Part shown: one piece after another, positions 33,801-46,544 of the stretch | Layout: each line of letters starts with the position of its first letter | Numbering within the stretch: position 1 is the stretch's first letter | Assembly: GCA_029216955.1 (NCBI GenBank) | Contig: JANAVB010009599.1 | Location: 2,355,240-2,419,239 of the forward strand | Origin: Iris pallida | Taxonomy: Eukaryota; Streptophyta; Magnoliopsida; Asparagales; Iridaceae | DNA length: 64,000 nucleotides | Direction of reading: 5' to 3' | The notes under the pieces: model-generated | The model's database searches: none | What the model saw: the letters and a program-made list of their open reading frames with translations, nothing else | Told to the model about the DNA's origin: nothing | Program-made: the position numbers and the translations under genes

Positions 33801-33965
33801 TTTAATTAGTAGAAAATAAAAATTATAATATTTAATGCTGGAAAATTTACAAATAAATACTACATATGAAAACACTAACTACCAGTATTTTGGAATTAAA
33901 CATGCATTAAAAATTAGAATACACAGTTTTCACAATTTTCTAATTACTGTTTTTAATTACTAAAT
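30837..33965 (-). mobile_element. 5' LTR of element E (outer end uncertain)
   Basis: On the minus strand it ends GGGATGTGACA at 30837. The sequence upward is LTR-like and becomes strongly AT-rich at 33340-33960, as LTR starts do in elements D and H. The outer end is placed near 33965, where composition changes sharply, but no TSD can be checked because E's 3' end is off-window. No gene seen. The 112-aa frame at 32536-32874 is not supported. Confidence 0.55.
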
Positions 33966-34456
33966 AATATATTTTGGGGCTAGCTTCCGTCGTTAGCTCA
34001 TGGGTTTGACATTGGTGGTTGGCCTGTGAATGTAGTCCTATTGGGCTAGACATATCTCATCTTTATCTAGTACGAAGCCTTATCCTCTTGACCCCTAGCT
34101 GCCTTAGATCGAGCAACCTCTGCTAAAGGGAGTGGGTAAGACCGCGAACAAAGCAGAACAGCAACCTATATTATAGGTAACAGGCCATACAAAGAGATGG
34201 TCTCATTGGTCTTGGCCGTCAGGCTTGAAAGCGGCAAATCATGATACGAGAGGGGTAACGTGCCATTTAGTAGCACTCATGGGATCTGGTCAACAAAGGT
34301 GTAACTATGAAGTCAGTCGGGCAAACTCTTTCAAAAATGATCCAAGAGAGGCGAGAGGAGAAGTGTTGTTTGCATTGAAAGCGAACCCACCAGGAGTCGG
34401 AGAGCCTTTCGATGAAGCCTATACCCACTGGGAAAAAGGCGATGTAATCCCATGAC
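33966..34456 (+). other. GC-balanced block of foreign character
   Basis: About 490 bp of roughly balanced base composition between very AT-rich flanks, with sharp edges (TTTTGGGGCTAGC to AATCCCATGACTAATAG). A 76-aa frame (34225-34455) ends ANPPGVGEPFDEAYTHWEKG and matches nothing I know. The style resembles plant mitochondrial DNA, so a nuclear copy of organelle DNA is one possibility; a captured gene fragment is another. Confidence 0.35.
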
Positions 34457-34622
34457 TAATAGACATAAAGAAAGGAATAAATAATTCGACAAAATCATAA
34501 ATGAATACTACAATTAAAATTACTATTTATCAACATTTCACATAAATTTTGCACTGTATAAAAGTATTGATAAAAATACAAGAACATATGATAAAATAAT
34601 ATAATTTTTATCTTATTAATAG

Positions 34623-34642
34623 TACACACACACATACACACA

Positions 34643-34694
<52 letters not shown>
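34623..34694 (+). repeat. CA microsatellite
   Basis: About 34 CA units with a few interruptions. Confidence 0.95.
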
Positions 34695-34696
<2 letters not shown>

Positions 34697-34710
34697 AAAA
34701 CACAAAGCCA

Positions 34711-34778
34711 GGGCTCGAACTCAGGCTTCCTAGACAAGGTCTTAACACAGCTGCTCTGACCAATAGGTCTGATTTGGT
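34711..34778 (-). repeat. tRNA-like (SINE-head-like) sequence 1
   Basis: The minus strand has CCTATTGGTCAGAGCAG, an A-box-like start, and GAGTTCGAGCCC, a B-box match, about 46 nt apart as in tRNA genes. It cannot fold as a real tRNA that I can see. A T-rich and TG microsatellite tail follows. Confidence 0.4.
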
Positions 34779-34861
34779 TCTGTGTTAAAAACAGAACCCA
34801 ATAGTTTATATTTCATTCTAGACATTATATATATCTATATATATAAAAAAAATGCAAGGGG

Positions 34862-34930
34862 AGGGCTCGAACTAGGGTCTATCAGGAATGGATCCTAGGG
34901 ACAGTCAGGTGACCACTAGGCCAAGATTGG
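34862..34930 (-). repeat. tRNA-like (SINE-head-like) sequence 2
   Basis: The minus strand reads TTGGCCTAGTGGTCACC (A box) and TAGTTCGAGCCC (B box) about 47 nt apart, then a T run and TA repeats. Similar to the sequence at 38448-38505. Confidence 0.45.
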
Positions 34931-34974
34931 TTTGGTGTTTGCATAAGGGATCTGTTTGGATTTAAAATATACCA

Positions 34975-35300
34975 AGGGCTAGAGTTCAATTTCTTACCGA
35001 GGAAGAAGAAGAAGGTGGTCGCAGTTACGTCAAGATCGTCGTCGGCTCGTCGTCCTCTGTAGGCTCAAGCACGTGGACATAATGCCGTCTTCGTCGGAAT
35101 CGTCCTCGTCAGAATAAGAAAGGTAGTTCGTCGATTGTCGACGAAGCTCGTGTTGTCGGCTACGAAAAGATGAGTGGAAGGGAGGAGGGTGGTTTGGCAG
35201 CTTTGCCAAAGTGGATTGCATGTGAAAATGAAGTGAAGAGGGAGGGAACCTATATATAGAGTTCGTGAGTGGAAACATAAATGACATTAGGTTAGAGAGC
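34975..35300 (-). other. Element F LTR: TATA box and downstream leader
   Basis: TATATATA at 35251-35258 followed on the minus strand by GGTTCCCTCCC suggests the LTR promoter. Downstream, a frame (35350-35030, 106 aa) with an acidic DEDDSDEDG stretch is open but resembles no known protein and is not called as a gene. Confidence 0.4.
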
Positions 35301-35301
35301 T

Positions 35302-35520
35302 TGAAATGAGAGACTCTCTCTCCCTCTCCATTCAATGCAAAATGGTTCATTCATTATCTTGAAATGAGAGACTCTTTCTCTCCATCTCCATCTCCATTCA
35401 ATGCAAAATTGTTCATCCATTTCCTTGAAATGAGAGACTCTTTCTCTCCCTCTCTATTCAATGCAAAATGGTTCATTCATTATCTTGAAATAAGAGACCC
35501 TTTCTCTCCATTCAAATGCA
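35302..35520 (+). repeat. ~60-bp tandem repeat
   Basis: Four copies of CTTGAAATGAGAGACTCTTT followed by CTCTCC and ATTCAATGCAAAATGGTTCA. Frames within it (35364-35561) are repeat artefacts. Confidence 0.88.
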
Positions 35521-35643
35521 AAACAGTTCATTTATTATTCACATCTCATTTAATCCAATAGCTCCTACTCTCCCAACAATTGAGAATTGAAACACTTAAA
35601 AGTTACTTGCATAAAAGTCCTCCAATTATCCACCTATTACACA

Positions 35644-36066
<423 letters not shown>

Positions 36067-36363
36067 CATATAGATGTATGCATTTAAAGTACCAAAGCTA
36101 AGCTAAAGCTAAAGTTCACAATGTGCTCACAAAGTGTGCTGGAAGTGTCCGTGTGAATAGTACCATGCACCATGTATACTAGCTCCAAGCTAGCAAGTTG
36201 CTAGGCTTGTGTGGAACCACAAATATACACAAAGTAAATAAATCAATCAATTTGGTTGGCACTAAGTAATTAAAAGTAAATATATATATAAATATTAATA
36301 TTAACAATTTAAATTTAATAATTCAACTTTAAATATTTATATATAAAAAATTAAAGAGTTACA

Positions 36364-36629
36364 AAACTTTCCTACTTGAAAAATTTTGTCCTCAAAATTT
36401 TCAAGGATTACATATAATCATACCTAAAAAAGATAGGGGTATTTCTCCTTTATCTCATACTCTCTCTCCCATGTCAACTCGCCAGGAGAGTGGTGCCTTC
36501 ATTCAACCCGGACCAAGGGTATAACAGTGTTTCTCAACCTCTTCTCCCTTTGATCCAGTATCTCCATGTGTTGCTTCGAGTAGGTGAGGCTAGGTCTAAC
36601 CTTCAGCTCTGAGTGATCCAATACATGAC
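36364..36629 (-). pseudogene. Element F chromodomain tail and polypurine tract
   Basis: Next to the LTR is the purine tract (AAGTAGGAAAG on minus) and GAGGACAAAATTTT. Then a degraded minus frame reads HHSPGELTWEREYEI and, upstream, [20 protein letters not shown], the end of a chromovirus polyprotein. It is joined directly to reverse transcriptase at 36629/36630. Confidence 0.75.
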
Positions 36630-37108
36630 TTATCTAGATTCTCATGGAAAACCTTGTTCATAAGGCTCATGAAGGTGGCAGGTGCATTTGTGAGTCCGAT
36701 GGGAATAACGAGGAACTCATATTGCCCGAACATGGTATTGAATGCAGTCTTCAGAATGTCTTCATCCCTCACCTTCACCTGGTGATATCTTGATCTCAGA
36801 TATATCTTCGAGAACACCTTTGCCCCGCTCAACTGATCAAATAAATCGTCTATCCGAGGCAAATGATATATGTTCTTGATAGTAACATTGTTCAAGGCCC
36901 TGTAGTCAATGCACATCCGAACTGTGCCAGCCTTTTTGGGCACAAAAAGAACCGGTGCTCCCCATGGTGACGCTCCAAATCTGATGAAGCCCTTGCTCAG
37001 CAACTCGTCGATTTGGTCCTTTATCTCCTTGGATTCCTTGGGGTTCACTCTATAGCAGCTTTGAGATACCGGTCTTGATCTCGGAATTAGATCTATAGAG
37101 AACTCCAC
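36630..37108 (-). pseudogene. Element F reverse transcriptase, N-terminal part, fused to chromodomain tail
   Basis: The minus frame has [65 protein letters not shown] (catalytic Asp replaced by Tyr) and [13 protein letters not shown]. It then stops at HENLDK and continues into [10 protein letters not shown], the chromodomain region read in another frame. The RT active site, RNase H and the integrase core are missing, so this is an internal deletion of roughly 2 kb judged against element B. Confidence 0.85.
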
Positions 37109-37600
37109 ATCTCTGTTAGGCGGAAGACCTAGAAGATCTTCTAGGAATACATTAATTCCGTGATGATAGGATGGAGAGGTACTTTCTCTTCAACTATAGC
37201 AGAAAAGTTGGTCTCGCCCATAATCTCTGGCATAGCTCTTCTCACTCTAAATACCTCCTTTCCTGGAGGAATGAACATTATACTACCCCCGAAACAATCT
37301 ATGACCGCATGTGAGTTACTAAGCCAATCCATTCCCAGTACGTCATTGTACCCGGGAAGAGGCATTATGAAGAATTGTGCCCTAAACTCTTTTCCAGCTA
37401 AGATGATAGGACAGCTATACATATTACTAATGGATACTGCTCCCCCTCCAGTCATAACTATACCAATTTCTTTAGTAGGTCTAGTAATAAGGTTATGTCT
37501 ATGGATAAACTCAAGCGATAGAAAACTATGTGAAGCACCAAAATCAAATAATGCAGTAGCTGGATAAGAATGCAGTAAAATAAGACCCGTGATGACGTCA
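37109..37600 (-). pseudogene. Element F aspartic protease
   Basis: The minus strand reads ATALFDFGASHSFLSLEF, where the active-site Ser/Thr position is Phe (DFG instead of DSG), then IVMTGGGAVS and DVLGMDWLSNSHAVIDCFGG. A stop near 37456 precedes the second part. The altered active site would inactivate the enzyme. Confidence 0.82.
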
Positions 37601-37723
37601 GCTACTAGCTCCTGCTCTGGCTCTCGTACTATCTCCAGTATTGGCTCTTATGCATCAATAGCCAGGGCATAGGTTCTCTCCTGAGCTGCTCTCTGCTGTT
37701 GCTGATGCTGGCCGAACCTTTTC
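37601..37723 (-). pseudogene. Element F gag C-terminal part, lower segment
   Basis: Minus frame RFGQHQQQQRAAQERTYALA links gag to protease. It is interrupted at 37723 by solo LTR H; the continuation is 42137-42332. TSD TTTTC at 37719-37723. Confidence 0.8.
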
Positions 37724-38447
37724 TGTAAGCCCCCTGAATTTTAGGATTTATTTTAAATTTTTTGAATAAATTATTTTTGATAATTATTCTATTATTTAAT
37801 TGTTTTGATCATTAATGTTCATTTTCGTGACTTTGACTTCTGGAGCGTCAGGGATGCCAATCTCTGTAATCTCTCTTTATGGATTTTGTAGTAGACAAGA
37901 TTATCTTCGTTTTGATATATCATGTCCCACTTAAACTCGTTCTCTTGTGCTCTTTTTGTATCGCGCAACTTTGGGTCAACTTAGACCAATTAATCGTTGA
38001 ATAATTATTCCCACTTTTATCTTTGATCATCGTTTGTACGTTACCGTGACTTTTAATTTAGGAGCACAAGACCAGTCATTTTCTAAGAACCAACTTCTCA
38101 TAAATGATCTACTCGAGACGCTCTACACTCATGACCTTCATGTCCCCACTCAGACACTCCATTTTGTGCTTCATTTGTTTCGCACAACTTTCGGATCAAT
38201 TTAGCCCAATTAATTATCTACCGTAAAAACCTGATTTAATTTCTAATTTAATTTCGGGACCCGACATCGATCCTACCTAGTCAACCCAAAGTAGGGACAT
38301 GGCCCACATGAAGCCTACTACCCACATGATACTTGTGTCCCATTTATTTAAGTTTCCGTATGCTACTTATTTACCCATGATCATAAATACCTATTTTTTT
38401 TCTTTTTTTTTTCTTTTTTTTTTGAAATCACACTCACACACACAATT

Positions 38448-38505
38448 GGGGGGCTCGAACCTTGCCGGCCCCTCCGGATGTCCGCTCTAATACCACTAGG
38501 CTAGA
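38448..38505 (-). repeat. tRNA-like (SINE-head-like) sequence 3
   Basis: The minus strand has TAGCCTAGTGGTATTAGAGC (A box) and AAGGTTCGAGCCCCC (B box) about 42 nt apart. A poly-T/CT tract lies beside it. It resembles the sequences at 34711-34930. Confidence 0.45.
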
Positions 38506-38691
38506 GAGCTCGGACTCATAAATACCTATTTAAATTCAATTATTGCACCATGTCCGATTTTGACCCAACCCGGCTCAACCGAACCCGAACCCAAGCTCCA
38601 TGTTGTCCTCTCATGACTGCCCAAATACCTCACACAATTTCTCTCTTTTTTTCCTATTTAAAATATCTCTCTACAAATACCTTTCTCTATT

Positions 38692-38892
<201 letters not shown>

Positions 38893-38974
38893 AATATATA
38901 ATTAATCCCCTCCTTAAAATACTCCCATACACCTCACCCCCTCTCTCCCCATCACAGCACACCTTACCCCCCCC

Positions 38975-39115
38975 CAACCGACCTCTCTCTCTCTCTCATT
39001 CAATAATATCTCTCATTCTCACTCTCTCTCTCTTTCTATTATATATATACAACTCTCTCTCTCTCTCTCTTTATTATACACTCACATACACTCAAATAAC
39101 TCACTCTCCCTCTCT
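38975..39115 (+). repeat. CT-rich tract with TATATATAC
   Basis: Several CTCTCT runs around TATTATATATATAC at 39038-39051, which may be the LTR promoter TATA box. Confidence 0.6.
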
Positions 39116-39299
39116 CAACACACAGCACACTCACCACCCCACCCCCTCTTAGTCGACATCACCACCCTCACCATCATTCTCTCCATCTCCTCCATCCTCC
39201 ATCAACCCACAGCCACCACCTCCATCTTCTCCTCCTCCTCACTACATCACCATCATTATCCTCTCCATAACCACTACCACCATTAACAACATCTTCACC

Positions 39300-39645
39300 A
39301 CCATCACCATGCACCCACCGCCGCGGCCAACCACCTGGTCCCGCTCCGCCGGGCCTCAGCCACCGTCGACCACCGCCACGCACGTGCGCCGAGCCGGCAG
39401 CACAGTAACAGCAGGTCGTGCAGCAGCGCAGCAGCAGCAGGCCGCGCAGCAGCAGCAACACGCTGTAGCAGCAGCGGCCGGCGGCCGTGCACCGCCGCGC
39501 GCCGTCGTGCGCCGCTGCGTGGGCAGACCCCCCATGACCCCCTCGCCCGGGCGACCTCCGGCGAGCCACCCCATGGCCACTACACTCCTCCTCGACGCGT
39601 ACAATCGACGAAGTTCCGTCATGACGCGCGAGTTTTGAACTCGAA
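39300..39645 (+). other. GC island in LTR H
   Basis: Strongly GC-rich, with CAG repeats and open frames on both strands (39309-39638 plus, 39174-39653 minus). Composition explains the open frames. No recognised protein. Confidence 0.6.
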
Positions 39646-40084
39646 AATGGCATTCCGTCGCAGCAACTTTACGCGTGTTTTTTGGTCAATTCGACCGTTG
39701 GATCGGTGAACTCTTTGCTCCGTCACAATCTCGGTATATAGCTTTTCACTTCCCTCAAGTTTCGTCCGTTAATTACGTAATTTGATACATCAAAACTGGC
39801 CACCAAGTTGACACTTTAAATTATATAATTTTTGGACAGTTTTGTGGAGCCGACTTCGTCAGCTCGTAACTCCACCGTCGTAACTCCGGTTGGTGCGCTA
39901 CCAGTTCATGTGCATAGCTGGTATAACCCTCTTTTCGTCCCTTAAGTTTCGTTTCATTGTGAGCACGTTTGGTTGGTCGAATTCGACGCCAAATTTGGCC
40001 GTCTAAATTCTTAATTTTGTACTTGTAAAATTCTATATTTGAACCCGGGACTCCGAATTCAATTTTTGACACCACCAGTAGACT

Positions 40085-40680
40085 CGTGGCATCGTTCTGA
40101 CACGTTTTCATATAAAATTTGCTTGATTTGGAGAATGTGGGCCCTGGCACGCATTTCGGTACAAAATGGGTCCTATAGTTCGAGTCAATGGGTCACTTTG
40201 AGATTGGCTCATCGGAATCCAATTTCGGATATACCGTTGAGTTCGTATCGTCATTCTGGACTCGTTGACATATAATTTGCTGAGTTTTAAAGATATTTGC
40301 TCCGACACCATTTCCGTGCAAATCGAATTCCAAATGTCCGTGTCAACATGTCATTTTGAGATCGGCTCATCGGAATCCAATTCTGGATATACCGTTGAGT
40401 TCCTATCGTCATTCTGGACTCACTAACATATACATTTTTAGATTTACTGGACTTTGGCTTCGACACGCATTTCCGTGCAAATCGGATACCAATATCCAGG
40501 TCAACGGACCATTTTGTGATCGGGTCATCGAAATTCCATTTCGGACATACTGTTGGGTTCGTATCATCATTTTGGATTCGTGGACATATAATTTGTTAGG
40601 TTTTGTAGACTTCTATCCTGACACATTTTTCGGTACAAAGTGTATCCAACGGCGGACATTATTTTGATCCAAAATTACCA
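40085..40680 (+). repeat. ~157-bp tandem repeat in LTR H
   Basis: Four diverged units. The phrase TCGTATCGTCATTCTGGACTC or variants recurs near 40087, 40246, 40405 and 40560, with TTTCCGTGCAAATCG between. Related single-copy sequence occurs reversed in the D LTRs near 43700-43960. Confidence 0.8.
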
Positions 40681-42136
40681 TTTTGCCCCTGTGTCCAAAT
40701 TGGACTTATGGGTAGGCTATCCTAGCTAATTTGACCATTCTGGACACGTTGGTGATATTTGTTTTATCATCCGACAACATCTGTAGATTTTACTTGTGTC
40801 ATCCTTAATTTGTAATTAATTATTATTATTAGTGTATATATTTATATATTTGGTTTTTGTGAAACTCTAAATGTGATCCTTGTGTTTCTAAGAACCCTAA
40901 GTGTTGGTTTAGATATAGTGTCACCCCATATTAGACTTTTATGCTAGGTTCCTACTTTGCTAGTGTCCAGTTAGGAGTCGTGTCACACCACTAGTGTAAA
41001 ATCTTAATCATAACTTAGAGGCTGAGTTTGTATATCATTATTGACAGGACACCGGACATCTGTATCTTTATATTCTTATTCTTGCTTTGCTCGAGGCAAG
41101 TATCCCTACAAGCTTATTTACTGCGTATAACAATAAACTGTGATTAAATCATGTTAAAATATTGCTTTCTGGATAACTGCAATTCATATCTTCACATGCT
41201 TCTTACTGGTTCTCAGTACATGTTTCACCATGCTTTATACTGCTCTGAGTATCCACTATGTTTTATACTGCCCTCGGAACCTACCATGATAATACTGCTC
41301 CCAGTATCTTTAATATATTTTATATTGTTCTCGTATCACTCACATGTTAATAAAAACGGGTTAAGGGAAAACTGTTAGTTGTGTACGTGATCATGCCCCC
41401 TTCTCCGTATGTATTTACCGTGCACTGTTATATTCTATATGTACCTTTGTTGTATGTCTGATCCCGCGTTTGTGTATGGATATACACCGATGCCGTTAAG
41501 GGTACGTATGTACACTTCAAAAAATTGATATGTAGCACTCTACATCCTATTTACCTATTGACTGATCACTCACCTGCTACAGTTTTAAACTTTAAAATGA
41601 ATATGTATTGTCATGATGAAGTGTATCTAAAACTGGATAAATCAAGATATGCCATGATTATGTTATTTCATCTTTTTCCATCACATGATCAATATTATAT
41701 GTTTGTAGTACAAGTACATGCTCCCTTCCTGACAGGATAACGTTGTAGGTTCACTTTCCGAGAAGGAAATGCTATGTGATACATATTATGGTACTGCATT
41801 TGAGGACCTGGCCTTAGCTCCAGAAGAGGCCCCAGCGGTGAACCTTGCTTAGATATCTTTCATGTGTTTTGAGACTTGGACTTTGTTTTGAACTTATATT
41901 TGGATACTGGACTTTGTCTCCAGTTAGATACTTTGGAAGTGTATTATTAAGTCTGTGCTTATTTTTACTTTCGCTTATAGATGCTGTTTTGTGACGAACC
42001 TTTTAATTGTGATATTAGAACTGTTAGCAGCTTAGATCCTTTATTGTCTATTCTTAGAACAGCTTACTACGCTTTAACAAGCGTATACTGGACATGGCTC
42101 GGCCCGGCCCAACAATTTGGGTAACGGGTCGTGACA

Positions 42137-42332
42137 TTTTCTGTTGGGTCGGGAGCGGTGCTCTAGGCTGAGATGCAACATGTTCTGGTGGTGGGGGAGC
42201 TCCTGTCTTGATGACTGTTGGGCACTCCCGAAGCTGATGTGTGGCAGATCCACAAGCGAGACAATGTTCGAGTCTTTTTCTGTAGACTGCATGCTCATGA
42301 TCAGACCTTCTGTAGTAAGTGCATATAACAGA
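42137..42332 (-). pseudogene. Element F gag zinc-knuckle segment
   Basis: The minus frame shows ICTYYRRSDHEHAVYRK, a degraded first knuckle, then CLACGSATHQLREC, an intact CX2CX4HX4C knuckle, and RAPLPTQQ leading to H. It is cut at 42333 by insertion of element D. The rest of F gag and its 5' LTR lie beyond D. Confidence 0.8.
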
Positions 42333-44748
42333 TGTCACGACCCGCACCCTATTTAGGGACACGAGCACGTGGGTACGTCCAGCCTACGCCGCAGTATCGG
42401 CGGTAGAACGCTGTAAAGGTCATCTAGAATATATAGAATCTAGGACACAATAATATAACCTGTCATCTTCGCACAGAGGAATATAACCAAAACTCAATCA
42501 CATAATTCTAAGAAAGATAAACACGATGATAAAGATAAAGATAAAGATAAAGATGAGATAAATAGTCTTAAATAGTGCCGAGCCACAATCACAAGTTCAG
42601 AGACCAAGACCTAAAACAATATCCTAAAATAAATACTACAAGTCTCAAAGTATCAAACTGGAATGCAATCAAGACAAAATCTAGGTGAACTAGGCCACTA
42701 CTGGTGGTGCGTCCTCTACGAGCACCGGGTCCACATGCTGGTCCTGGTCGTAGGCTCCATCTATGCCAAATCCGTAGTAGGTCGGGCAATCTGTATCTAA
42801 ATCCTCTGAAAAACAATGAGGGTTATCCTGTCAGGATATGAGCAAGTACAAACGCCAACAGCAGTTCCATGTGAATTGACAAATACTATAAGAGACAATC
42901 ATAATGAAATACAAGATGGAATATCAAGACTGAAAGTAAAATGGTACAAGAGAACTGGATATCATGTCATGTGTGAGATATAAGATAAAATTGGAATATA
43001 AATAAATGGAAAGTAATCTGCGGTATGATGTAATCATAAAAATAAAGTGCCATGAGATATTAGAGCGTTATGTGATCGGCTTGGGTCAAGATCAGGCTGT
43101 TCCATTTGACCGGCTATGCACAGGTATTATAATAATGTAGGGATCAGGCCGGCCAAAATGGAAAGCTATGCACAAGTAGTACAAGGTCAGGCTACACCCT
43201 ACGTGTGGTGAGGGTGGAGCTATGCACAAGTAATAAACAAGTAGGGTTAATGATCACATAACCTCTAATAACTCTCCATCCCCGAATATTGTAATGAATC
43301 CAGACATGACAGGTCATAACATGGGATTCGAAGAGCAGGGGGCCAACCCACTCCCAAATCGGTATTTATACAAGTACATAAAACAATATCGAACAATGTA
43401 CTCATATACCAGGTAAACCAGGAATGACATCTCATGACGAGATTCACGTATACTAGTACGTGTATCCTCGTGTCGAGAATAAAGTATAACACTACAACTG
43501 AATCGAATATAGTAGATATCAAGACAATGAAAACTATCAGAGAATGTACTCGCCTGTCGTCTTGTGCTGAGAAAAATCGAAACTACAACCCACTCAAAGA
43601 GCCACGAACGGTCAACTCGCACAACTACCTCCTAATGCTGAAACAGACATTACCAACGTTCTCATAATGGTCAAATTAGCTAGGAACGCCTACTCATAAG
43701 TCCAATTCTGGACACAAGGGCAAAACGGTAATTTTGAGTCAAAATGGTGTCGCCGTTGGACCCACTTTGTACCGAAAAATGTGCCAGAATCTACGGTCTC
43801 TAAAGTTATCAAACTATATGTCTACAGGTCTGGTTTAACGAGACAAACCCAACCGTATGTCCAATTTTGGATTCCATTGGGCTGTGCACAAAATTACCCG
43901 TTGAGTGGGATTGTGGGCCCACCAAAATGGCGTCCCGATCAACGGTCTCGGAATCGGACCAAACTTAGCATACAGTACTAGAAAAATGATACGGTTCTGT
44001 TGGCGTAAGTTTCGTCTCGATATGACGAGCGTGCACAAAGTAATTAACAAATATGCAAAAGGTCGATACGGTAAATTTTTGAGGATACGCATCAAATTCG
44101 TCGCGCACACGCAACCAATTTGAATTCCGTCAAAGCTCACATGACCACGAAGTCGATATGCACCTTTCGATGCTTTCGATCCGTGACCACGTCGCCCGGA
44201 TTGACGGGACGGATGGCATATAGGGACATTTTTTCTAAAAATCTACTTTTGAAAATCAGTTTTTTCTCCAACTTCACAAACCAATAACTTTCTGTACAGT
44301 GCATGAAATTTAATTCTACAAAAAAAGGTTTTAAAGCCCTATAGGTTGTCTACAAGTCTCTTTAGAACGATTTTGAAAAATAGCAACACGCTGGTCGAAA
44401 ATTGGCCACAAAGTTGGGGTTTCGAAACAGTTTCTAAACCAAGAAAATTGAGTTTTTTCTAAATTTGGAACTCGTTTTTTGTCGCACATGATGCGAATCG
44501 GCACGAACTATTTAAAAGGAATTAAAGGGGTATATGTTGGGATCATACATGACCAAGTGGTTCGTAAAATGACGGAGCGAGGAAGGAGAAATCTATTTTC
44601 GAAGTTGGTCCTTCGCTGACAGTTTCCGTGCGTGGGTGGGATGCTCGTTGTGCGTTTCCCGACGATGGACGGCCACGGGCTGGTCGCCGACGACGTCGAG
44701 GTGCACGTTGGGTTGGAGGTGACGGCTAGGGTTTGGATTTTATAAAAA

Positions 44749-44841
<93 letters not shown>

Positions 44842-44985
44842 GGTGGCCTCGGGTTATACATGGAAAGGGGGGCGCGCGCGGGTTTGTTAACAGCTTCTGC
44901 TGCTGTTGGTTTTGCTAAAGTGGGGCGCATGAGTGCTTTTGGTTTGTTTTTATTCCTTTTTTTTTCTTTTCTTTCTTTCTTTACC

Positions 44986-45084
<99 letters not shown>

Positions 45085-45452
45085 CACACATACATACATA
45101 TATACATGCATACATCCATACACACCTACATATATTTATACACATATACGTATATTTATTTATATAAAATAACCCCATTAATATAAATATATATATTTAT
45201 GTATATATATATCCCATAAATGAAATATTACCTAAATATATATAAATAAAATCAGAATTTATTTATAAACAAAACTAAATATTTTATTTTATATATATAT
45301 TAAATATATTAAACTTTTATAAATAAAAACTATATCAGTAAAATACTTATTTAAATAATAATATAAAAACACTAACAATAATATTTAAATAATATTAAAA
45401 AATAAAATAATGTAAATGACTATATTAGCCCTATTCAGAAAGTAGGGGTGAA
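42333..45452 (-). mobile_element. 3' LTR of gypsy element D
   Basis: On the plus strand it starts TGTCACGACCC (the LTR end on minus) and aligns base for base with 61352-64000 at an offset of about 19020. By eye I counted 9 differences in the first ~195 bases. The left TSD is probably ACAGA (42328-42332). The start of the LTR on minus is near 45452 but lacks a clear TG. It holds TA arrays at 44772-44830 and 44993-45073 that differ in length from the other LTR. Confidence 0.85.
44700..44830 (-). promoter_or_regulatory. D LTR core promoter region (3' copy)
   Basis: On the minus strand a TA array leads into a GA run (44751-44771), then AAATCCAAACCCTAGCC. The AAACCCTA telo-box and following GC-rich leader are typical of plant transcript 5' ends. 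The other LTR has the same order at 63730-63870. Confidence 0.45.
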
Positions 45453-45541
45453 AAATCTATCCTCTAAAAAAAAATTTCGTCCTCGAAATTAGAGCAGACT
45501 AGCACGATAACAGTAGCAAGAAAAAAGAAGAAAAAAATATC
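45453..45541 (-). other. Element D polypurine tract region
   Basis: The minus strand has AATTTCGAGGACGAAATT and then an A/G run (TTTAGAGGATAGA) before the LTR, as in elements A and B. Confidence 0.65.
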
Positions 45542-45835
45542 TCAAGGCTCGAAGAGATAAGGGTAACGCTTCCGCATCTCGTCCTCCCTCTCCCAAGTAG
45601 ACTCTCCTGGAGAGTGATGCATCCATGCGACACGAACCAAAGGGATAACTTGGTTCCGGAGCACCTTCTCCCGACGATCCAGAATCTCCACAGGCTGTTC
45701 TGGATAGCGGAGAGTAGGCTCCACCTCTAACTCGGAGTGATCCAATACGTGACTAGGGTCTGCCACGTACCGTCTCAACTGCGACACATGGAACACGTTA
45801 TGAACTCTCTCGAGCGTAGGCGGCAAGTCTAGTCG
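45542..45835 (-). pseudogene. Element D integrase C-terminus and chromodomain
   Basis: A clean 94-aa frame: [50 protein letters not shown], then ESTWEREDEMRKRYPYLF and the stop. This is the conserved end of chromovirus pol, with the aromatic Trp and acidic residues of the chromodomain-like tail. Its N-terminal continuation is at 48796-48940, beyond solo LTR J. Confidence 0.88.
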
Positions 45836-45840
45836 ATAGG
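45836..45840. other. TSD of solo LTR J, left copy (ATAGG)
   Basis: Right copy is ACAGG at 48791-48795, one mismatch. Confidence 0.75.
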
Positions 45841-46544
45841 TGTAGTGCCCCGAAATTTGTGATACGTATTTTTTACGTGTTCATATTTCTGACCCGTATT
45901 TCTCTTTTTCTTTGATTAGTTAGTTGTGGTTTATTTTTATATTTAGCATTGTGGTTTAATTGTCATTTATCGTTCATGGATTAATTCGGATTAGTGAAAC
46001 TTGGTTTTATTTGGATAGGAGGAGGATTGGGTTGGCTCGGTTTGGCCTGGCTTGGTTCGGGTTGGGCTTGGATTGGTTTGGCTTGGTTTGGGCTAGCATG
46101 AACCCCTACATACCACCACCATCCCCATTTATTAACCCTTTCTTCCTTCTCTCTCCTCATTACTTTTCTTCTTCCTCCATTAACTTCCTTACCTACCAGG
46201 AAGGTCTAGGCAAGTGCAACTTGCTTCATGGAGGAACTCTAATTTTATTGTTCCATTCTCTTCTTTGTAACATTTTAACACTCTTTAGAACTTGGCATTT
46301 TCACTTTCTATGGCTAGATTCTTGATCTATATTTACAGTATTTTCGGATTTCTTGGGTTTTGATCTACTTAATCTTGTTATTTCCGAGTTTTGATGGTTC
46401 CATGTTGTAGAGAATTTCGTTCTACCCTATTTTGACCTATGGAAGTTCGGATTTGGGCTCCGGATGATGGAGTTATGGAGCTTGAGAAGTTGGCTCTCAT
46501 GGTGTTCTTCTTCTCGAAATTTTGGAGAAGATAAACTGTGCTTG

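Noticed and set aside
34711..34930. Functional tRNA genes
   Set aside because: A and B boxes are present but I cannot find acceptor and anticodon stems; they sit in repeats with T-rich tails.
39174..39653. 159-aa minus and 109-aa plus frames in the GC island of LTR H
   Set aside because: Low complexity (CAG, GCC runs), no motif, open on both strands.
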